From NCBI RefSeq assembly GCF_016862975.1, contig NZ_BONZ01000070.1, positions 29,781 to 93,780 on the forward strand: DNA of 64,000 bases, in the 5' to 3' direction. The notes under the pieces are model-generated. The model had not been told where the DNA came from and did not search any database. It saw only the letters and a program-made list of their open reading frames with translations. Position numbers and translations under genes: made by a program. This stretch comes from Rugosimonospora africana (GTDB lineage: Bacteria; Actinomycetota; Actinomycetes; Mycobacteriales; Micromonosporaceae). Of this stretch, positions 54,908 through 63,902 are shown in pieces; the stretch's first letter is position 1, and the number at the start of each line of letters is the position of its first letter.

Positions 54908-55008
54908 GCGCGTCGCGCGCGGGCGCGCCCCGGTCTGGATCCCATACCGAAGGCCCCGCCGCTCGCCGCTGAGCGCGTCGCTCGCTGACACCGCCCCGGT
55001 CCGGAACC
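54881..55008. repeat. 65-bp tandem duplication at the reductase 3' end
   Basis: Unit 1 starts at 54881 and unit 2 at 54946, both with ACCGAA. About 53 of 63 bases agree, including the CTGAGCGCGTCGC segment with the stop codon. In unit 2 the copied segment would encode TEGPAARR-stop, echoing the real TESPAARP-stop. Confidence 0.85.
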
Positions 55009-55023
55009 CTCCGGACCGGGGCG
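54992..55023. terminator. Bidirectional terminator between the reductase and M50 genes
   Basis: CGCCCCGGTCCGGA (54992-55005) and TCCGGACCGGGGCG (55010-55023) pair perfectly around ACCC, between convergent genes. Confidence 0.8.
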
Positions 55024-55053
55024 TGCCGCCCGGAGGCGCGACGCGGGCGGTTG

Positions 55054-55095
55054 GACGCGTCAGCGCCAGAACCTGAGACGCGTCAGCGCCAGAAC
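55054..55095. repeat. 19-bp tandem copy at the M50 stop
   Basis: GACGCGTCAGCGCCAGAAC occurs at 55054-55072 and identically at 55077-55095; the second copy contains the M50 protease stop (minus strand). Confidence 0.85.
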
Positions 55096-55871
55096 ATGAA
55101 CAGCGACTGGCCGGACGAGGCGAGGAAGATCGGCAGGCCGATCAGCTCCGCCAGCCGGTCGATCACGTCGAAGAAGACCCGGTTGATGCTCGGCTGCCAG
55201 AGCAGGGCGAAGAAGATCAGCATGCCGTACGGTGCGACGGCGTCGAACCCGCGCCGCCAGTCGTGGGACAGCCAGGGCCGCAGGGCGTTGCCGCCGTCGA
55301 CGCCGGGGATCGGCATCAGGTTGAGCACGCTCGCGGTCAGCTGCAGGAACGCGAGGAACGCCCACACCGACCAGAACTCGATGTGCGCGAACATGTCGAT
55401 GTCGAACGCGAAAGGGATCACCAGTACGGCGGTGAACACCACGTTCATCCCCGGGCCGGCCAGGCTGATCAGGGTGTCCTTGACCCGGCCGCGGATGTAG
55501 GTGTGGTCGACCCACACCGCGCCACCGGGCAGCCCGATGCCGCCCAGGACGAGGAAGACCAGCGGAAGCACCACGCTCAGCAGGGTGTGGGTGTACTTCA
55601 CCGGGTTGAGCGTCAGGTAGCCCTTCTGCACGACACTGACGTCTCCGGACCGGTACGCGGTCAGCGCGTGGGCGAACTCGTGCAGGCACAGCGACAGCAC
55701 CCAGCCGGCGACCACGAACAGGAACGCGTCCAGCCGTATCGAGCCGTACCTGGCCCAGGTCATCCAGCCGCTGATCAAGAACACGGCCAGGATGCCCAGG
55801 AAGATCGGGCTGGGCCGGGACGCGCCTCGGGGGACCCCGATCGCGAGGCGGCGGCCCGTGCGGTAGCTCAC
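55083..55871 (-). CDS. M50 family (site-2-protease-like) zinc metalloprotease
   Basis: A 262-aa intramembrane protease. The zinc motif LHEFAHAL (H64, E65, H68) lies in a membrane segment and the third ligand in LMPIPGVDGGN (D192), with five or six helices overall. The compact form without PDZ domain resembles the FtsH-interacting / SpoIVFB-like group. Possible roles are anti-sigma factor or membrane-protein cleavage; substrate unknown. GTG 55871 has GAGG five bases upstream. The small gene upstream is 7 bp away and probably co-transcribed. Confidence 0.85.
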   Translation of the reverse strand: MSYRTGRRLAIGVPRGASRPSPIFLGILAVFLISGWMTWARYGSIRLDAFLFVVAGWVLSLCLHEFAHALTAYRSGDVSVVQKGYLTLNPVKYTHTLLSVVLPLVFLVLGGIGLPGGAVWVDHTYIRGRVKDTLISLAGPGMNVVFTAVLVIPFAFDIDMFAHIEFWSVWAFLAFLQLTASVLNLMPIPGVDGGNALRPWLSHDWRRGFDAVAPYGMLIFFALLWQPSINRVFFDVIDRLAELIGLPIFLASSGQSLFMFWR

Positions 55872-55878
55872 CGGAACC

Positions 55879-56079
55879 TCACTCGCCCGCGGGGAGCAGG
55901 CTCATCCGGTATTCCACCCGGCCGTCCTCCACCAGGAGAGCGGTCGTCGTGCCCCCGGCCACCAGTTCCCGCCAGCTCTGGCCGATCCACGACTCCGCGT
56001 CAGCCTGGCTGGTGAACGTCTCACCGGGGCCGTCGACCGACTGACCGTCGCCGTCCTCGTACCGCCAGGTCCACGACAT
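55879..56079 (-). CDS. Small conserved hypothetical protein
   Basis: A 66-aa protein (MSWTWRYEDGDGQSVDGPGE start, then FTSQADAESWIGQSWRELV and VEDGRVEYRMSL) of a kind I recognise only as a conserved actinobacterial family of unknown role. It looks like a single compact alpha/beta domain. ATG with AAGGGGAG upstream. Seven bases before the M50 protease gene on the same strand. Confidence 0.75.
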   Translation of the reverse strand: MSWTWRYEDGDGQSVDGPGETFTSQADAESWIGQSWRELVAGGTTTALLVEDGRVEYRMSLLPAGE

Positions 56080-56206
56080 CCTTGGCTCTCCCCTTCGTCA
56101 CGCGCCGACCCACCCGCGCAGCGCCGCGGCCGGCATCGCATACGGCCGGTCCCGCAAGCTTAGTGCGGACGGTGGAGCCGGGCGGGTCCAGCGCGTACGA
56201 GGAACA

Positions 56207-56212
56207 TAGGGT
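56207..56212 (+). promoter_or_regulatory. -10 box TAGGGT, leaderless cobU-cobT gene
   Basis: Six nt before ATG 56219. No cobalamin riboswitch is visible upstream. Confidence 0.55.
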
Positions 56213-56218
56213 ACGAGC

Positions 56219-58018
56219 ATGTCGCTCGACGGGTACCACACCATTCTCGTGCTCGGCGGAATCCGGTCCGGTAAGTCCGAGTTTGCCGAATCCCTGGTCA
56301 ACGGCGCCACCGAGGTCAGGTATGTGGCCACCGCCACTCCCGCTACCGATGATCCGGAGTGGGCGGCCAGGTTGGACGCGCACCGCGGTCGCCGACCAGC
56401 GACCTGGGTCACAGAGGAGACCGGAGCCTCCCCCGGGCGACTGATGACCCTGCTCACCGACGCGAAGCCGGACCAGACGCTGCTGATCGACGATCTCGGT
56501 GGCTGGCTGACCGCCGTCCTCGAGGAGGCCGGATGGTCGGCGGGTACCGAGCGCGGGGCCGTCACCGAGCTGGTCGGCGCGGTACGCGACTGCGTTGCCC
56601 GCGTGGTGATCGTGAGCCCCGAGGTGGGGATGTCGGTGATCCCGGCGACCGAGTCCGGACGGGCCTTCGCCGACGCGGTGGGCAGCGCGAACCGGCTGCT
56701 GGCGGAGGCGTGTGACGGGGTGGTCCTGGTCGTCGCCGGTCAGCCCGGCTGGCTCAAGCCGGCTCCGGCTGGCACGCCCGCCGTGCCGGTGCCGGCGGCC
56801 GGGGTCTCGGTCGCCGTCTCGCCCGCCGAGCCGGTGCCGCCGGTCGAGCCGGTGCCGCCGGCTGAACCGCTCACCGCCACCGCGGCGCCCACAGCGGCGC
56901 CCGCCGAGGGGGCGGTACCCGAAGCGGCGGCATCCGAGCCGGCGGTGACCGAGCCGGTCCCGGCAGAGACCGCAGTGCCTTCCAGGTCGCTGTCCGGCTC
57001 CCTCCTCACCCTCAAGGATCAGCCGCAGGGCGTGGTCATCGAGCTGGACGGGACGCTGCCGCTGCCAGACGAGGAGGCCGCCAGCGCCGCCGGGGAACGC
57101 CTCGCCGCGCTCAACATCGCCGGCCCCGGCCTGGGCAACCTGACCCGGGCCGCGACGTTCGCCGCCGGTGTCCAGGGCACGGCCAGCCCGAGGCCGTTCG
57201 GTTCGGTACGCGTACTGCTGTTGCACGGCGACCACGCCGGCGGCGTGGCGGCCGGCGACAACCCGGACGACTGGGCCGAGCGCGTGCGGCAGTCCCGGCA
57301 GGGCGCCGGCCCGCTCGGTCTGCTGGCCACCCAGGCCGGCGCGCGCCTGGAGGTGGTCGACCTCGGCGGGCCGGGTCGCACTCCGGTGGCCGCACCTATC
57401 GAGGACGGACTGGCGGCGTCGCCCACCCGGGTGGACGCGGCACTGCGGGAGGGCCTCCGGCTGGCCGACGCCGCGATCGACGAGGGCACCGACCTGATCG
57501 TGCTGGCTGCCGCCGGAGCCGGGCAGCATGCCGCCGCCGCGGCGGTCGTGGCGGCCAACGTGACGGCCGGACCGGCCGCCCTGCTTCCCCGGGTGTACCA
57601 GCCGGGCGGGAAGATCGACGACGAGGCGTGGATGGTCCGGTGCGGCGCTATCCGGGACGCGTTGCGCGGCATGCGGGGCCAGGCCCGGGACGCCCGCGCG
57701 GTGCTGGCCGCGCTGGCCGGCGAGGACATCGCGGTCGGGGTCGGGGTGCTGATCGGGGCGTCGGCCCGGCGGGTACCGGTCCTGATCGACGGGCCGGTCG
57801 GCATCGCCGCCGCGGTCACCGCCCGGGACATCTCCGCGGTCACCCGGCACTGGACGCTGCTCGCCGAGCACGGCGACCACCCGACTGTGAAGGCGGGTGC
57901 GGACATGCTGGGTGCCACGCCCCTGCTCGACCTGCGGTTCGGGCTCGGCGAGGGCGTCGCGGCGCTGGCCGCGCTCCCGCTGATCCAGTCCACGCTGTCC
58001 ATAGTGGACGGTGTCTGA
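56219..58018 (+). CDS. cobUT: CobU-CobT fusion: cobinamide kinase/guanylyltransferase and DMB phosphoribosyltransferase
   Basis: A 599-aa protein joining two late cobalamin enzymes. About 1-178: CobU, with P-loop GGIRSGKSEFAE and a second motif (IVSPEVGMSVIPATESGRAF), which phosphorylates cobinamide and loads GMP. About 180-257: a low-complexity Pro/Ala/Val/Glu linker. About 258-599: CobT, which makes alpha-ribazole phosphate from nicotinate mononucleotide and dimethylbenzimidazole, with the catalytic Glu in FGLGEGVAAL. The N-terminal part of the CobT region is diverged. cobS follows with an 8-bp overlap, so the nucleotide-loop enzymes are made together. Confidence 0.86.
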   Translation: MSLDGYHTILVLGGIRSGKSEFAESLVNGATEVRYVATATPATDDPEWAARLDAHRGRRPATWVTEETGASPGRLMTLLTDAKPDQTLLIDDLGGWLTAVLEEAGWSAGTERGAVTELVGAVRDCVARVVIVSPEVGMSVIPATESGRAFADAVGSANRLLAEACDGVVLVVAGQPGWLKPAPAGTPAVPVPAAGVSVAVSPAEPVPPVEPVPPAEPLTATAAPTAAPAEGAVPEAAASEPAVTEPVPAETAVPSRSLSGSLLTLKDQPQGVVIELDGTLPLPDEEAASAAGERLAALNIAGPGLGNLTRAATFAAGVQGTASPRPFGSVRVLLLHGDHAGGVAAGDNPDDWAERVRQSRQGAGPLGLLATQAGARLEVVDLGGPGRTPVAAPIEDGLAASPTRVDAALREGLRLADAAIDEGTDLIVLAAAGAGQHAAAAAVVAANVTAGPAALLPRVYQPGGKIDDEAWMVRCGAIRDALRGMRGQARDARAVLAALAGEDIAVGVGVLIGASARRVPVLIDGPVGIAAAVTARDISAVTRHWTLLAEHGDHPTVKAGADMLGATPLLDLRFGLGEGVAALAALPLIQSTLSIVDGV

Positions 58019-58799
58019 CCGGGCCGGCCCGGCGCCGGGCTCCCTGGTCGCCGGGGTGCGCCTGGCGCTGACCACGTTCAGCGTGCTGCCGCTGCGGGCC
58101 GGCCGGGCGGACCGGGCCGCGGCGGGCGTCGCGATGTCCGCCGCGCCGCTGGTCGGCGCGGTGCTCGGCGCCGTACTCGGCGGCGTGGCGCTGGGGTTGC
58201 GCGAACTTCGGGCGCCGTCGCTGGTACTCGGCGCCGTGGTCGTCACGCTCGGCGTGGTACTGACCCGGGGGCTGCACGTCGACGGGCTGGCCGACACCGT
58301 GGACGGGCTCGGCTCGTACGCGGGGCGGGAGCGGGCTCTGGAGATCATGAAGAGTCCGGAAGTCGGCCCGTTCGGGGTGGCCGCCATCGCGCTGAGCCTG
58401 CTAGTCCAGGCTGCCGGCGTGGCCGCCCTGGCCGGCAGAACGGCTTCCGCGCTGGTGCTCGGGGTCGCGACCGCCGCCGCCACCGGCCGGCTGGCCGTCT
58501 CCTGGGCCTGCCGGCGCCGAGTACCGGCGGCCCGGCCGGCCGGGCTGGGCGCGCTGGTCGCCGGTACGGTCGGGGTCCCCGCGCTGGCCGCGGGCACGCT
58601 CGCGGTGGCCGTACTGGCGGTGTTCGCGGTACCGGGCCGGCCGTGGCAGGGTCCGGTCGCGGTGGTCCTCGCCGCCGGCGTGAGCATCCTGCTGAACCGT
58701 CACGCGGTACGACGCCTGGGTGGGATCACCGGCGACGTACTCGGCGCGCTCGTCGAGGTCGCGGCGTGCGTCGCGTACCTCGTGCTGGTCCTAGGCTGA
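58011..58799 (+). CDS. cobS: Adenosylcobinamide-GDP ribazoletransferase
   Basis: Membrane enzyme joining adenosylcobinamide-GDP and alpha-ribazole to form cobalamin. 262 aa with the family motifs GLHVDGLADTVDGLG (metal-binding Asp residues) and RRLGGITGDVLGA, plus six or so hydrophobic segments. GTG start inside the end of cobUT (8-bp overlap). Its 3' end is followed by a tandem copy that repeats LVLG-stop in frame. Confidence 0.92.
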   Translation: MSDRAGPAPGSLVAGVRLALTTFSVLPLRAGRADRAAAGVAMSAAPLVGAVLGAVLGGVALGLRELRAPSLVLGAVVVTLGVVLTRGLHVDGLADTVDGLGSYAGRERALEIMKSPEVGPFGVAAIALSLLVQAAGVAALAGRTASALVLGVATAAATGRLAVSWACRRRVPAARPAGLGALVAGTVGVPALAAGTLAVAVLAVFAVPGRPWQGPVAVVLAAGVSILLNRHAVRRLGGITGDVLGALVEVAACVAYLVLVLG

Positions 58800-58818
58800 G
58801 CGCTGGTCCTAGGTTGAG
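58784..58818 (+). repeat. In-frame tandem copy of the cobS 3' end
   Basis: GCTGGTCCTAGGCTGAG (58784-58800) recurs as GCTGGTCCTAGGTTGAG (58802-58818), period 18. It duplicates LVLG-stop in the same frame, giving a backup TGA at 58815. Confidence 0.85.
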
Positions 58819-58854
58819 TCCGCGGCCACCTCGTGGCGGGTCAGCATCCGGTCG

Positions 58855-59997
58855 TCATCGCACCGAGGGAGTGACGAAGGGGGGCTTGACCACCTGGCAG
58901 CGTGAGCGCCGGCCGCGCACGTCCAACTCCACCTCGTCGCCCTCGGTCAGCCCCGCGGACGAGTCCAGCAGCGCCAGGGCGATGCCGACCCGCCGGGTGG
59001 GCGAGAACGTACCGCTGGTCACCTCGCCGACCCGCTCGTCGCCGCGCAGCACCGCCATGTGCGGCCGGGGGATCCCCCGGTCGAGCGCCAGCAACCCGTG
59101 CAGTACCCGGGCGGGTCCCGCCGCCCGCTCAGCCAGCAGCACGTCACGGCCCCAGAACGCCGGCTTCTTCCAGCCGACCGCCCAGCCGGCCCGGGCCTGT
59201 GACGGCGTGATGGACAGCGACAGGTCCTGGCCGTGCAGCGGGTATCCCATTTCCGTGCGCAGCGTGTCCCGGGCAGCCAGGCCGGCTGCCCGGATGCCGT
59301 GCGGCTGCCCGGCGGAAAGCAGCGCGTCCCACACCGCGACCGCCCGGTCCCACGGGACGACCAGCTCGTACCCGTGCTCGCCGGTGTAGCCGGTGCGGCA
59401 CACGGTCAGCTCGGTGCCGGCGAGCGCGGCGGTCTCGAAGCTCATGTACCCGTGCGCCGACGGCAGGCCGAGCCCGTCCAGTACGGCGGCGGAGCCCGGC
59501 CCCTGCACGGCCAGTACCGCGAAGTCCCGGTGCCGGTCGGTGATCTTGATCTCGGCCGGCGCGGCGGCGACCAGCCGGCGTACGACCTCGGCGGTGTTGG
59601 CGGCGTTCGGGATCAGGAACACCTCGTCAGGGCCGCGCAGGTAGGCGATCAGGTCGTCGACCACGCCGCCGGTCCGGTCGTCGCAGCACAGTGTGTACTG
59701 CGCCTGGCCTGGAGTGATCCGGCCCAGATCGTTGCTCAGGCACCCGTTGAGGAACTCGGCGGCGCCGGGCCCGGCCACCGAGACCTTGCCCAGGTGTGAG
59801 ACGTCGAACACACCGACCGCCTCGCGTACCGCCGCGTGCTCCTTCAACACGCCGCCGCCCGCGTACTCCAGCGGCATGTTCCAGCCGCCGAACGCGGCGA
59901 ACTTCGCACCGAGGGCGACATGCCGCTCCCGCAACGGGGATTCGAGCAGGGATTCCTGGGCAGTGTCTGCGGTGTGAGCCGCCTCTTGAGAGGACAT
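58855..59997 (-). CDS. gcvT: Glycine cleavage system T protein (aminomethyltransferase)
   Basis: Tetrahydrofolate-dependent enzyme releasing ammonia and transferring the methylene unit of glycine. 380 aa with [12 protein letters not shown] and [11 protein letters not shown] at the N-terminus, [13 protein letters not shown] in the middle, and [18 protein letters not shown] at the C-terminus. The start at ATG 59997 is backed by TAGGTT 7 nt upstream (leaderless). It lies alone, without gcvP or gcvH, as in mycobacteria. Two copies of a 50-bp repeat sit just upstream. No glycine riboswitch is visible. Confidence 0.93.
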   Translation of the reverse strand: MSSQEAAHTADTAQESLLESPLRERHVALGAKFAAFGGWNMPLEYAGGGVLKEHAAVREAVGVFDVSHLGKVSVAGPGAAEFLNGCLSNDLGRITPGQAQYTLCCDDRTGGVVDDLIAYLRGPDEVFLIPNAANTAEVVRRLVAAAPAEIKITDRHRDFAVLAVQGPGSAAVLDGLGLPSAHGYMSFETAALAGTELTVCRTGYTGEHGYELVVPWDRAVAVWDALLSAGQPHGIRAAGLAARDTLRTEMGYPLHGQDLSLSITPSQARAGWAVGWKKPAFWGRDVLLAERAAGPARVLHGLLALDRGIPRPHMAVLRGDERVGEVTSGTFSPTRRVGIALALLDSSAGLTEGDEVELDVRGRRSRCQVVKPPFVTPSVR

Positions 59998-60004
59998 GCT
60001 GGGC

Positions 60005-60010
60005 AACCTA
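60005..60010 (-). promoter_or_regulatory. -10 box TAGGTT, leaderless gcvT
   Basis: On the minus strand, 7 nt before ATG 59997. The 50-bp element C1 begins 8 bp further upstream and therefore covers the -35 position. Confidence 0.5.
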
Positions 60011-60017
60011 TCGAACG

Positions 60018-60067
60018 ACTGGTCTGGGTCGCGGCGCGGCACCAGACGCGCCGAGCCAGACTGGTCG
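60018..60067. repeat. Dispersed 50-bp structured element, copy C1
   Basis: Bounded by ACTGGTC; outer stem GGTCTGG/CCAGACT as in copy A, with an inner stem CGGCGCG/CGCGCCG. Directly upstream of gcvT. Confidence 0.8.
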
Positions 60068-60071
60068 AACG

Positions 60072-60121
60072 ACTGGCCCGGGTCCCGGCGCGGCACCAGA
60101 CGCGCCGAGCCGGACCGGCCC
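60072..60121. repeat. Dispersed 50-bp structured element, copy C2
   Basis: Tandem copy of C1 with a 54-bp period; most diverged, with outer arms GGCCCGG/CCGGACC and one mismatch. Confidence 0.75.
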
Positions 60122-60226
60122 GGACCGGCCCCCGGGAAAGGGTTCCCGCCCGGTTCGGAGAGGGTTCCGTCCCGTTCCGGAAGGGCATGATCGGCCCGTC
60201 CGGCGCACGTGACCGGCCACGATGGC

Positions 60227-60232
60227 TAGCAT
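60227..60232 (+). promoter_or_regulatory. -10 box TAGCAT of pepA
   Basis: Predicted start near 60239, giving a leader of about 30 nt with ribosome site GGAG before GTG 60270. Confidence 0.5.
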
Positions 60233-60269
60233 CGACGCAAGCCTGCACTGACATCCCTGGAGATAACGC

Positions 60270-61814
60270 GTGACTACCAGCATTGCGACGCTCGACCTCA
60301 TCGATACCGACCCGGCCGAACTGGCGGTCGGAGCCATCGTGATCGGCGTCTACAGCCAGAGCCCCGACGCCCCGGCACCGCTGCTGCTCGCCTCCGGCGC
60401 GGAGAGCATCGCCGTCGCGTTCGACGGGCGACTGGTGGACACGCTGGTGCTCCTCGGCGCGACCGGTGCCACCGGAGAGGTGACCAAGATGGCCACCCTC
60501 GGCACGATCAGCGCGCCACTGGTGGTCGCCGTCGGGCTCGGCCCGGAGCCCACCGGCGCGATGCCGTCCCCCGAGACGCTGCGGCGGGCAACCGGCAACG
60601 CGGTGCGGGCACTCGCGGGTACCCCGAAGATCGCCCTGGCGCTGCCCGTCTCCGAGGAGCCGGACGGCGACGTCGCCGCGCTGCGGGCGCTGACCGAGGG
60701 CGCGCTGCTCGGCGGGTACCGGTTCGCCGCGTACAAGTCGACCCCGGCCCGGGTGGCGCCGGTGGGCGCGGTGTCGGTGCACGTACCGGACGCCGCCGAC
60801 AAGACGTTCCGCGCCGAACTCAAGCGCGCCGCGGCCGTGGCCCGGGCGGTGACACAGACCCGGGACTGGGTCAACACCGCCCCCAACGACCTGCGCCCGC
60901 CCGCGTTCGCCACGGCTGTCGCGGACGCCGCCCGCAAGGCCGGCCTGACCGTCGAGGTGCTCGACGAGAAGGCGCTCAAGAAGGCCGGGTACGGCGGGAT
61001 CATCGCGGTCGGCCAGGGCTCCGAGGCGCCGCCGCGGTTCGTCCGCATCTCGTACTCGCCGAGCCGGGGCTCCCGTAAGAAGGTGGCCCTCATCGGCAAG
61101 GGCATCACCTTCGACAGCGGCGGGGTCTCGATCAAGCCAGCGCAGGGCATGTGGGAGATGAAGTCGGACATGGCCGGTGCGGCGGCGGTCGCGGCCACCC
61201 TGCTGGCGGTCGCCGAGCTCAAGCCGAAGGTCACCGTCACCGCGTACGTGCCGATCGCGGAGAACATGGTGTCCGGGTCGGCGTACCGGCCGGGCGACGT
61301 GGTGGCCATGTACAGCGGCAAGAAGGTCGAGGTACTCAACACCGACGCCGAGGGCCGGATGATCCTGGCCGACGCGATCGCCCGGGCCTGCGAGGATGAG
61401 CCGGACTACCTGCTGGAGACGTCGACGCTGACCGGCGGCCAGGTGATCGCGCTGGGCAAGCGGGTCGCCGGTGTCATGGGTACCCCGTCGCTGTGCGCTC
61501 GGGTGCAGGAGGCCGGCGACGCGGTCGGCGAGCCGGCCTGGCCGATGCCGCTGCCCGATGACGTGCGCAAGGGCATGGACTCCGAGGTCGCGGACATCTC
61601 GCAGGTTAACAGCGCGATGGACCGGGCCGGCCACATGCTGCAGGGCGGTGTGTTCCTGTCCGAGTTTGTGGCCGACGGCGTGGACTGGGCGCACATCGAC
61701 ATCGCCGGTCCGAGCTACAACTCCGGCGAGCCGTCCGGGTACCTGTCCAAGGGCGGCACCGGGGTACCGGTCCGCACGCTGCTGGAGCTGATCGACCGCA
61801 TCGCCGCGGAGTAG
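60270..61814 (+). CDS. pepA: Leucyl aminopeptidase (M17)
   Basis: Two-metal cytosolic aminopeptidase removing N-terminal residues from peptides. 514 aa: N-terminal macro-like domain, then the catalytic domain with VALIGKGITFDSGGVSIKP (metal Lys/Asp), MKSDMAGAAAV (Asp) and NTDAEGRM (signature with Asp and Glu). Length typical for the family. GTG 60270 has GGAG seven bases upstream. A strong terminator follows at 61870. Confidence 0.95.
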   Translation: MTTSIATLDLIDTDPAELAVGAIVIGVYSQSPDAPAPLLLASGAESIAVAFDGRLVDTLVLLGATGATGEVTKMATLGTISAPLVVAVGLGPEPTGAMPSPETLRRATGNAVRALAGTPKIALALPVSEEPDGDVAALRALTEGALLGGYRFAAYKSTPARVAPVGAVSVHVPDAADKTFRAELKRAAAVARAVTQTRDWVNTAPNDLRPPAFATAVADAARKAGLTVEVLDEKALKKAGYGGIIAVGQGSEAPPRFVRISYSPSRGSRKKVALIGKGITFDSGGVSIKPAQGMWEMKSDMAGAAAVAATLLAVAELKPKVTVTAYVPIAENMVSGSAYRPGDVVAMYSGKKVEVLNTDAEGRMILADAIARACEDEPDYLLETSTLTGGQVIALGKRVAGVMGTPSLCARVQEAGDAVGEPAWPMPLPDDVRKGMDSEVADISQVNSAMDRAGHMLQGGVFLSEFVADGVDWAHIDIAGPSYNSGEPSGYLSKGGTGVPVRTLLELIDRIAAE

Positions 61815-61869
61815 GGGCCAGCGGAGCAGAAGCGGCCGAGCAGAGTCGCGAAGCAGGACCGAAACGATC

Positions 61870-61901
61870 CGGCGTCCCGGGCACGCGTGCCCGGGACGCC
61901 G
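61870..61901. terminator. Terminator after pepA
   Basis: Perfect 32-bp palindrome (CGGCGTCCCGGGCACG and complement) followed by ATGCTTTTC. Convergent genes on both sides. Confidence 0.85.
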
Positions 61902-61910
61902 ATGCTTTTC

Positions 61911-61935
61911 TAGCCAGCGCGCTTAGCCAGCGCGC
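61911..61935. repeat. 12/13-bp tandem repeat
   Basis: TAGCCAGCGCGCT (61911-61923) followed by TAGCCAGCGCGC (61924-61935), between the pepA terminator and the 108-aa gene end. Confidence 0.7.
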
Positions 61936-61970
61936 GGCCGACCCGTTGCCCAGCGGTGGGCCCGGCCGGC

Positions 61971-62297
61971 CTAGCTGTTGCCGGCCGCCTTGCGGCGCTG
62001 GTTGTAGTCGCGCATCCGCTGCGGATAGCCGACCAGCCGGACGTCATAGACCGGGATGCTCAGCTTGAAGGCGAACTGCCGGGCGCTTTCCGGGTTCGGC
62101 ACCCGTCGCCTGGTCCACTCCCCGTCGTGCGCGATCAAGATCACGGTATTCTCGGTGACCGTCGTGCGAGGCTCCAGGAACGCCTCGACACCACGGCGGG
62201 ACCGGACAAACTGCTCAAGATATTCAAGATCAACGCGGTACGCCGCCCGATCGGTGGATGCCGTCGCAGATCCACCCCGGCGTCGGAACCAGGCCAC
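61971..62297 (-). CDS. Conserved hypothetical protein
   Basis: A 108-aa protein of unknown function. It has a basic N-terminus (VAWFRRRGG), a mixed alpha/beta core (YRVDLEYLEQFVRSRRGVEA, TVTENTVILIAHDGEWTRRR, FAFKLSIPVYDVRLVGYPQR), and ends in a lysine/arginine-rich tail. No cysteines or membrane segments. GTG 62297 has GGAGGAG about nine bases upstream. Divergent from the lpd gene. Confidence 0.7.
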   Translation of the reverse strand: MAWFRRRGGSATASTDRAAYRVDLEYLEQFVRSRRGVEAFLEPRTTVTENTVILIAHDGEWTRRRVPNPESARQFAFKLSIPVYDVRLVGYPQRMRDYNQRRKAAGNS

Positions 62298-62350
62298 CCG
62301 TCTTCTCCTCCCCGGCCTTTGGGCAAAGGGTACGCCGCCCAAACGTGTCG

Positions 62351-62379
62351 TTGCGCACCTCACGTCGCAGCCGTATCAG
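62351..62379 (+). promoter_or_regulatory. lpd promoter
   Basis: -35 TTGCGC (62351-62356), 17-bp spacer, -10 TATCAG (62374-62379). Transcription would begin near 62386, about 80 nt before the start codon. Confidence 0.5.
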
Positions 62380-62467
62380 GGTAGTGACAAGATGGCCGAG
62401 GCGGTTGCCCCGCGCAGGGGGCGACCTCTCTCCATACACGCAGAGCCGCGCTTCCCTGGGAGAGCAC

Positions 62468-63850
62468 GTGACCGACGAGACCAACAGTTACGACGTCGTC
62501 ATTCTGGGCGGTGGCAGCGGCGGGTACGCGGCGGCCTTCCGAGCGACGGAGCTGGGTCTGTCCGTCGCGCTCATCGAAAAGGACAAGCTGGGCGGCACCT
62601 GCCTGCACCGCGGATGCATCCCGACCAAGGCGTTGCTGCACGCCGGTGAGGTCGCCGACCTGGCCCGCGAGGGCGAGCAGTTCGGTGTGCAGGTGGGCTT
62701 CAACGGCATCGACATGAAGGGCGTCAACGCCTACAAGGACTCCGTGGTCTCCCGGCTCTTCCGGGGCCTGCAGGGGTTGTTCAAGGCCAACAAGGTCACC
62801 GTCTTCGAGGGCGAGGGCCGGCTGGTCGGTCCGACCACGGTCGAGGTCAACGGCCAGCGGGTCACCGGCCGCAACCTCATCCTGGCCACCGGCTCGTACT
62901 CCAAGAGCCTGCCCGGCCTGGACGTCGACGGCGAGCGGGTGATCACTTCCGAGCACGCGCTGAACCTGGACCACGTTCCCAGTTCCGTGGTGATTCTGGG
63001 CGGCGGCGTCATCGGCTGCGAGTTCGCGAGCGCCTGGAAGTCGTTCGGCGTCGATGTGACGATCATCGAGGCGCTGCCCCGGCTGCTGCCGCCCGAGGAC
63101 GAGCAGAGCTCGAAGGCGCTGGAGCGGGCGTTCCGCAAGCGCGGCATCACGTTCAAGACGGGCAAGCCGTTCGAGACGGTCGAGCGCACCGATAGCGGCG
63201 TCAAGATCACCATCCAGGGCGGCGAAACCTTCGAGGCGGAGCTGCTGCTGGTGGCCGTCGGACGCGGCCCGACCACGGCCAACCTCGGATACGAGGAGCA
63301 GGGCCTGAACATGGAGCGCGGCTTCGTCCTCACCGACGACCGGCTGCGTACCAACCTGCCGAACGTGTACGCGGTCGGCGACATCGTCCCCGGTCTCCAG
63401 CTGGCGCACCGCGGCTTCGGCCACGGCATCTTCGTGGCCGAGGAGATCGCCGGCCTGAACCCGGCTCCCATCGACGAGAACGGCATCCCCCGGATCACCT
63501 ACACCTCGCCGGAGGTGTCCTCGGTCGGTCTCACCGAGGCCCGCGCCCGTGAGCTGTACGGTGACGGCGTGCAGACGCTCACCTACGACCTGGCCGGCAA
63601 CGGCAAGAGCCAGATCCTCAAGACGTCGGGCTTCGTGAAGCTCGTACGGGCACCCGAGGGTCCGGTGGTCGGCGTCCACATGGTCGGTGACCGGATCAGC
63701 GAGCTGAGCTCCGAGGCGCAGCTGATCTACAACTGGGAGGCGTTCCCGGCCGAGGTCGCCCAGCTCATCCACCCGCACCCGACGCAGAGCGAGGGCCTCG
63801 GCGAGGCACACCTGGCGCTGGCCGGCAAGCCGCTGCACGTGCACGGCTGA
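62468..63850 (+). CDS. lpdA: Dihydrolipoyl dehydrogenase
   Basis: E3 flavoprotein that reoxidises dihydrolipoamide for the pyruvate/2-oxoglutarate dehydrogenase and glycine cleavage complexes. 460 aa with FAD site GGGSGG (14-19), redox pair [13 protein letters not shown] (C45, C50), NAD Rossmann GGGVIGCE, and the interface catalytic [11 protein letters not shown] 62468 has GGGAG upstream. The next gene encodes the E2 partner, 52 bp away. Confidence 0.95.
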   Translation: MTDETNSYDVVILGGGSGGYAAAFRATELGLSVALIEKDKLGGTCLHRGCIPTKALLHAGEVADLAREGEQFGVQVGFNGIDMKGVNAYKDSVVSRLFRGLQGLFKANKVTVFEGEGRLVGPTTVEVNGQRVTGRNLILATGSYSKSLPGLDVDGERVITSEHALNLDHVPSSVVILGGGVIGCEFASAWKSFGVDVTIIEALPRLLPPEDEQSSKALERAFRKRGITFKTGKPFETVERTDSGVKITIQGGETFEAELLLVAVGRGPTTANLGYEEQGLNMERGFVLTDDRLRTNLPNVYAVGDIVPGLQLAHRGFGHGIFVAEEIAGLNPAPIDENGIPRITYTSPEVSSVGLTEARARELYGDGVQTLTYDLAGNGKSQILKTSGFVKLVRAPEGPVVGVHMVGDRISELSSEAQLIYNWEAFPAEVAQLIHPHPTQSEGLGEAHLALAGKPLHVHG

Positions 63851-63902
63851 GCCGCCCCGGGACCGATCCGAAAACAAGACACAATCCAAGGAGTCACAGG
63901 AC

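Noticed and set aside
45089..60300. Riboswitches upstream of nadA, cobUT and gcvT
   Set aside because: The leaders are very short or leaderless and no NAD, cobalamin or glycine aptamer signature (such as a cobalamin B12-box) is visible.
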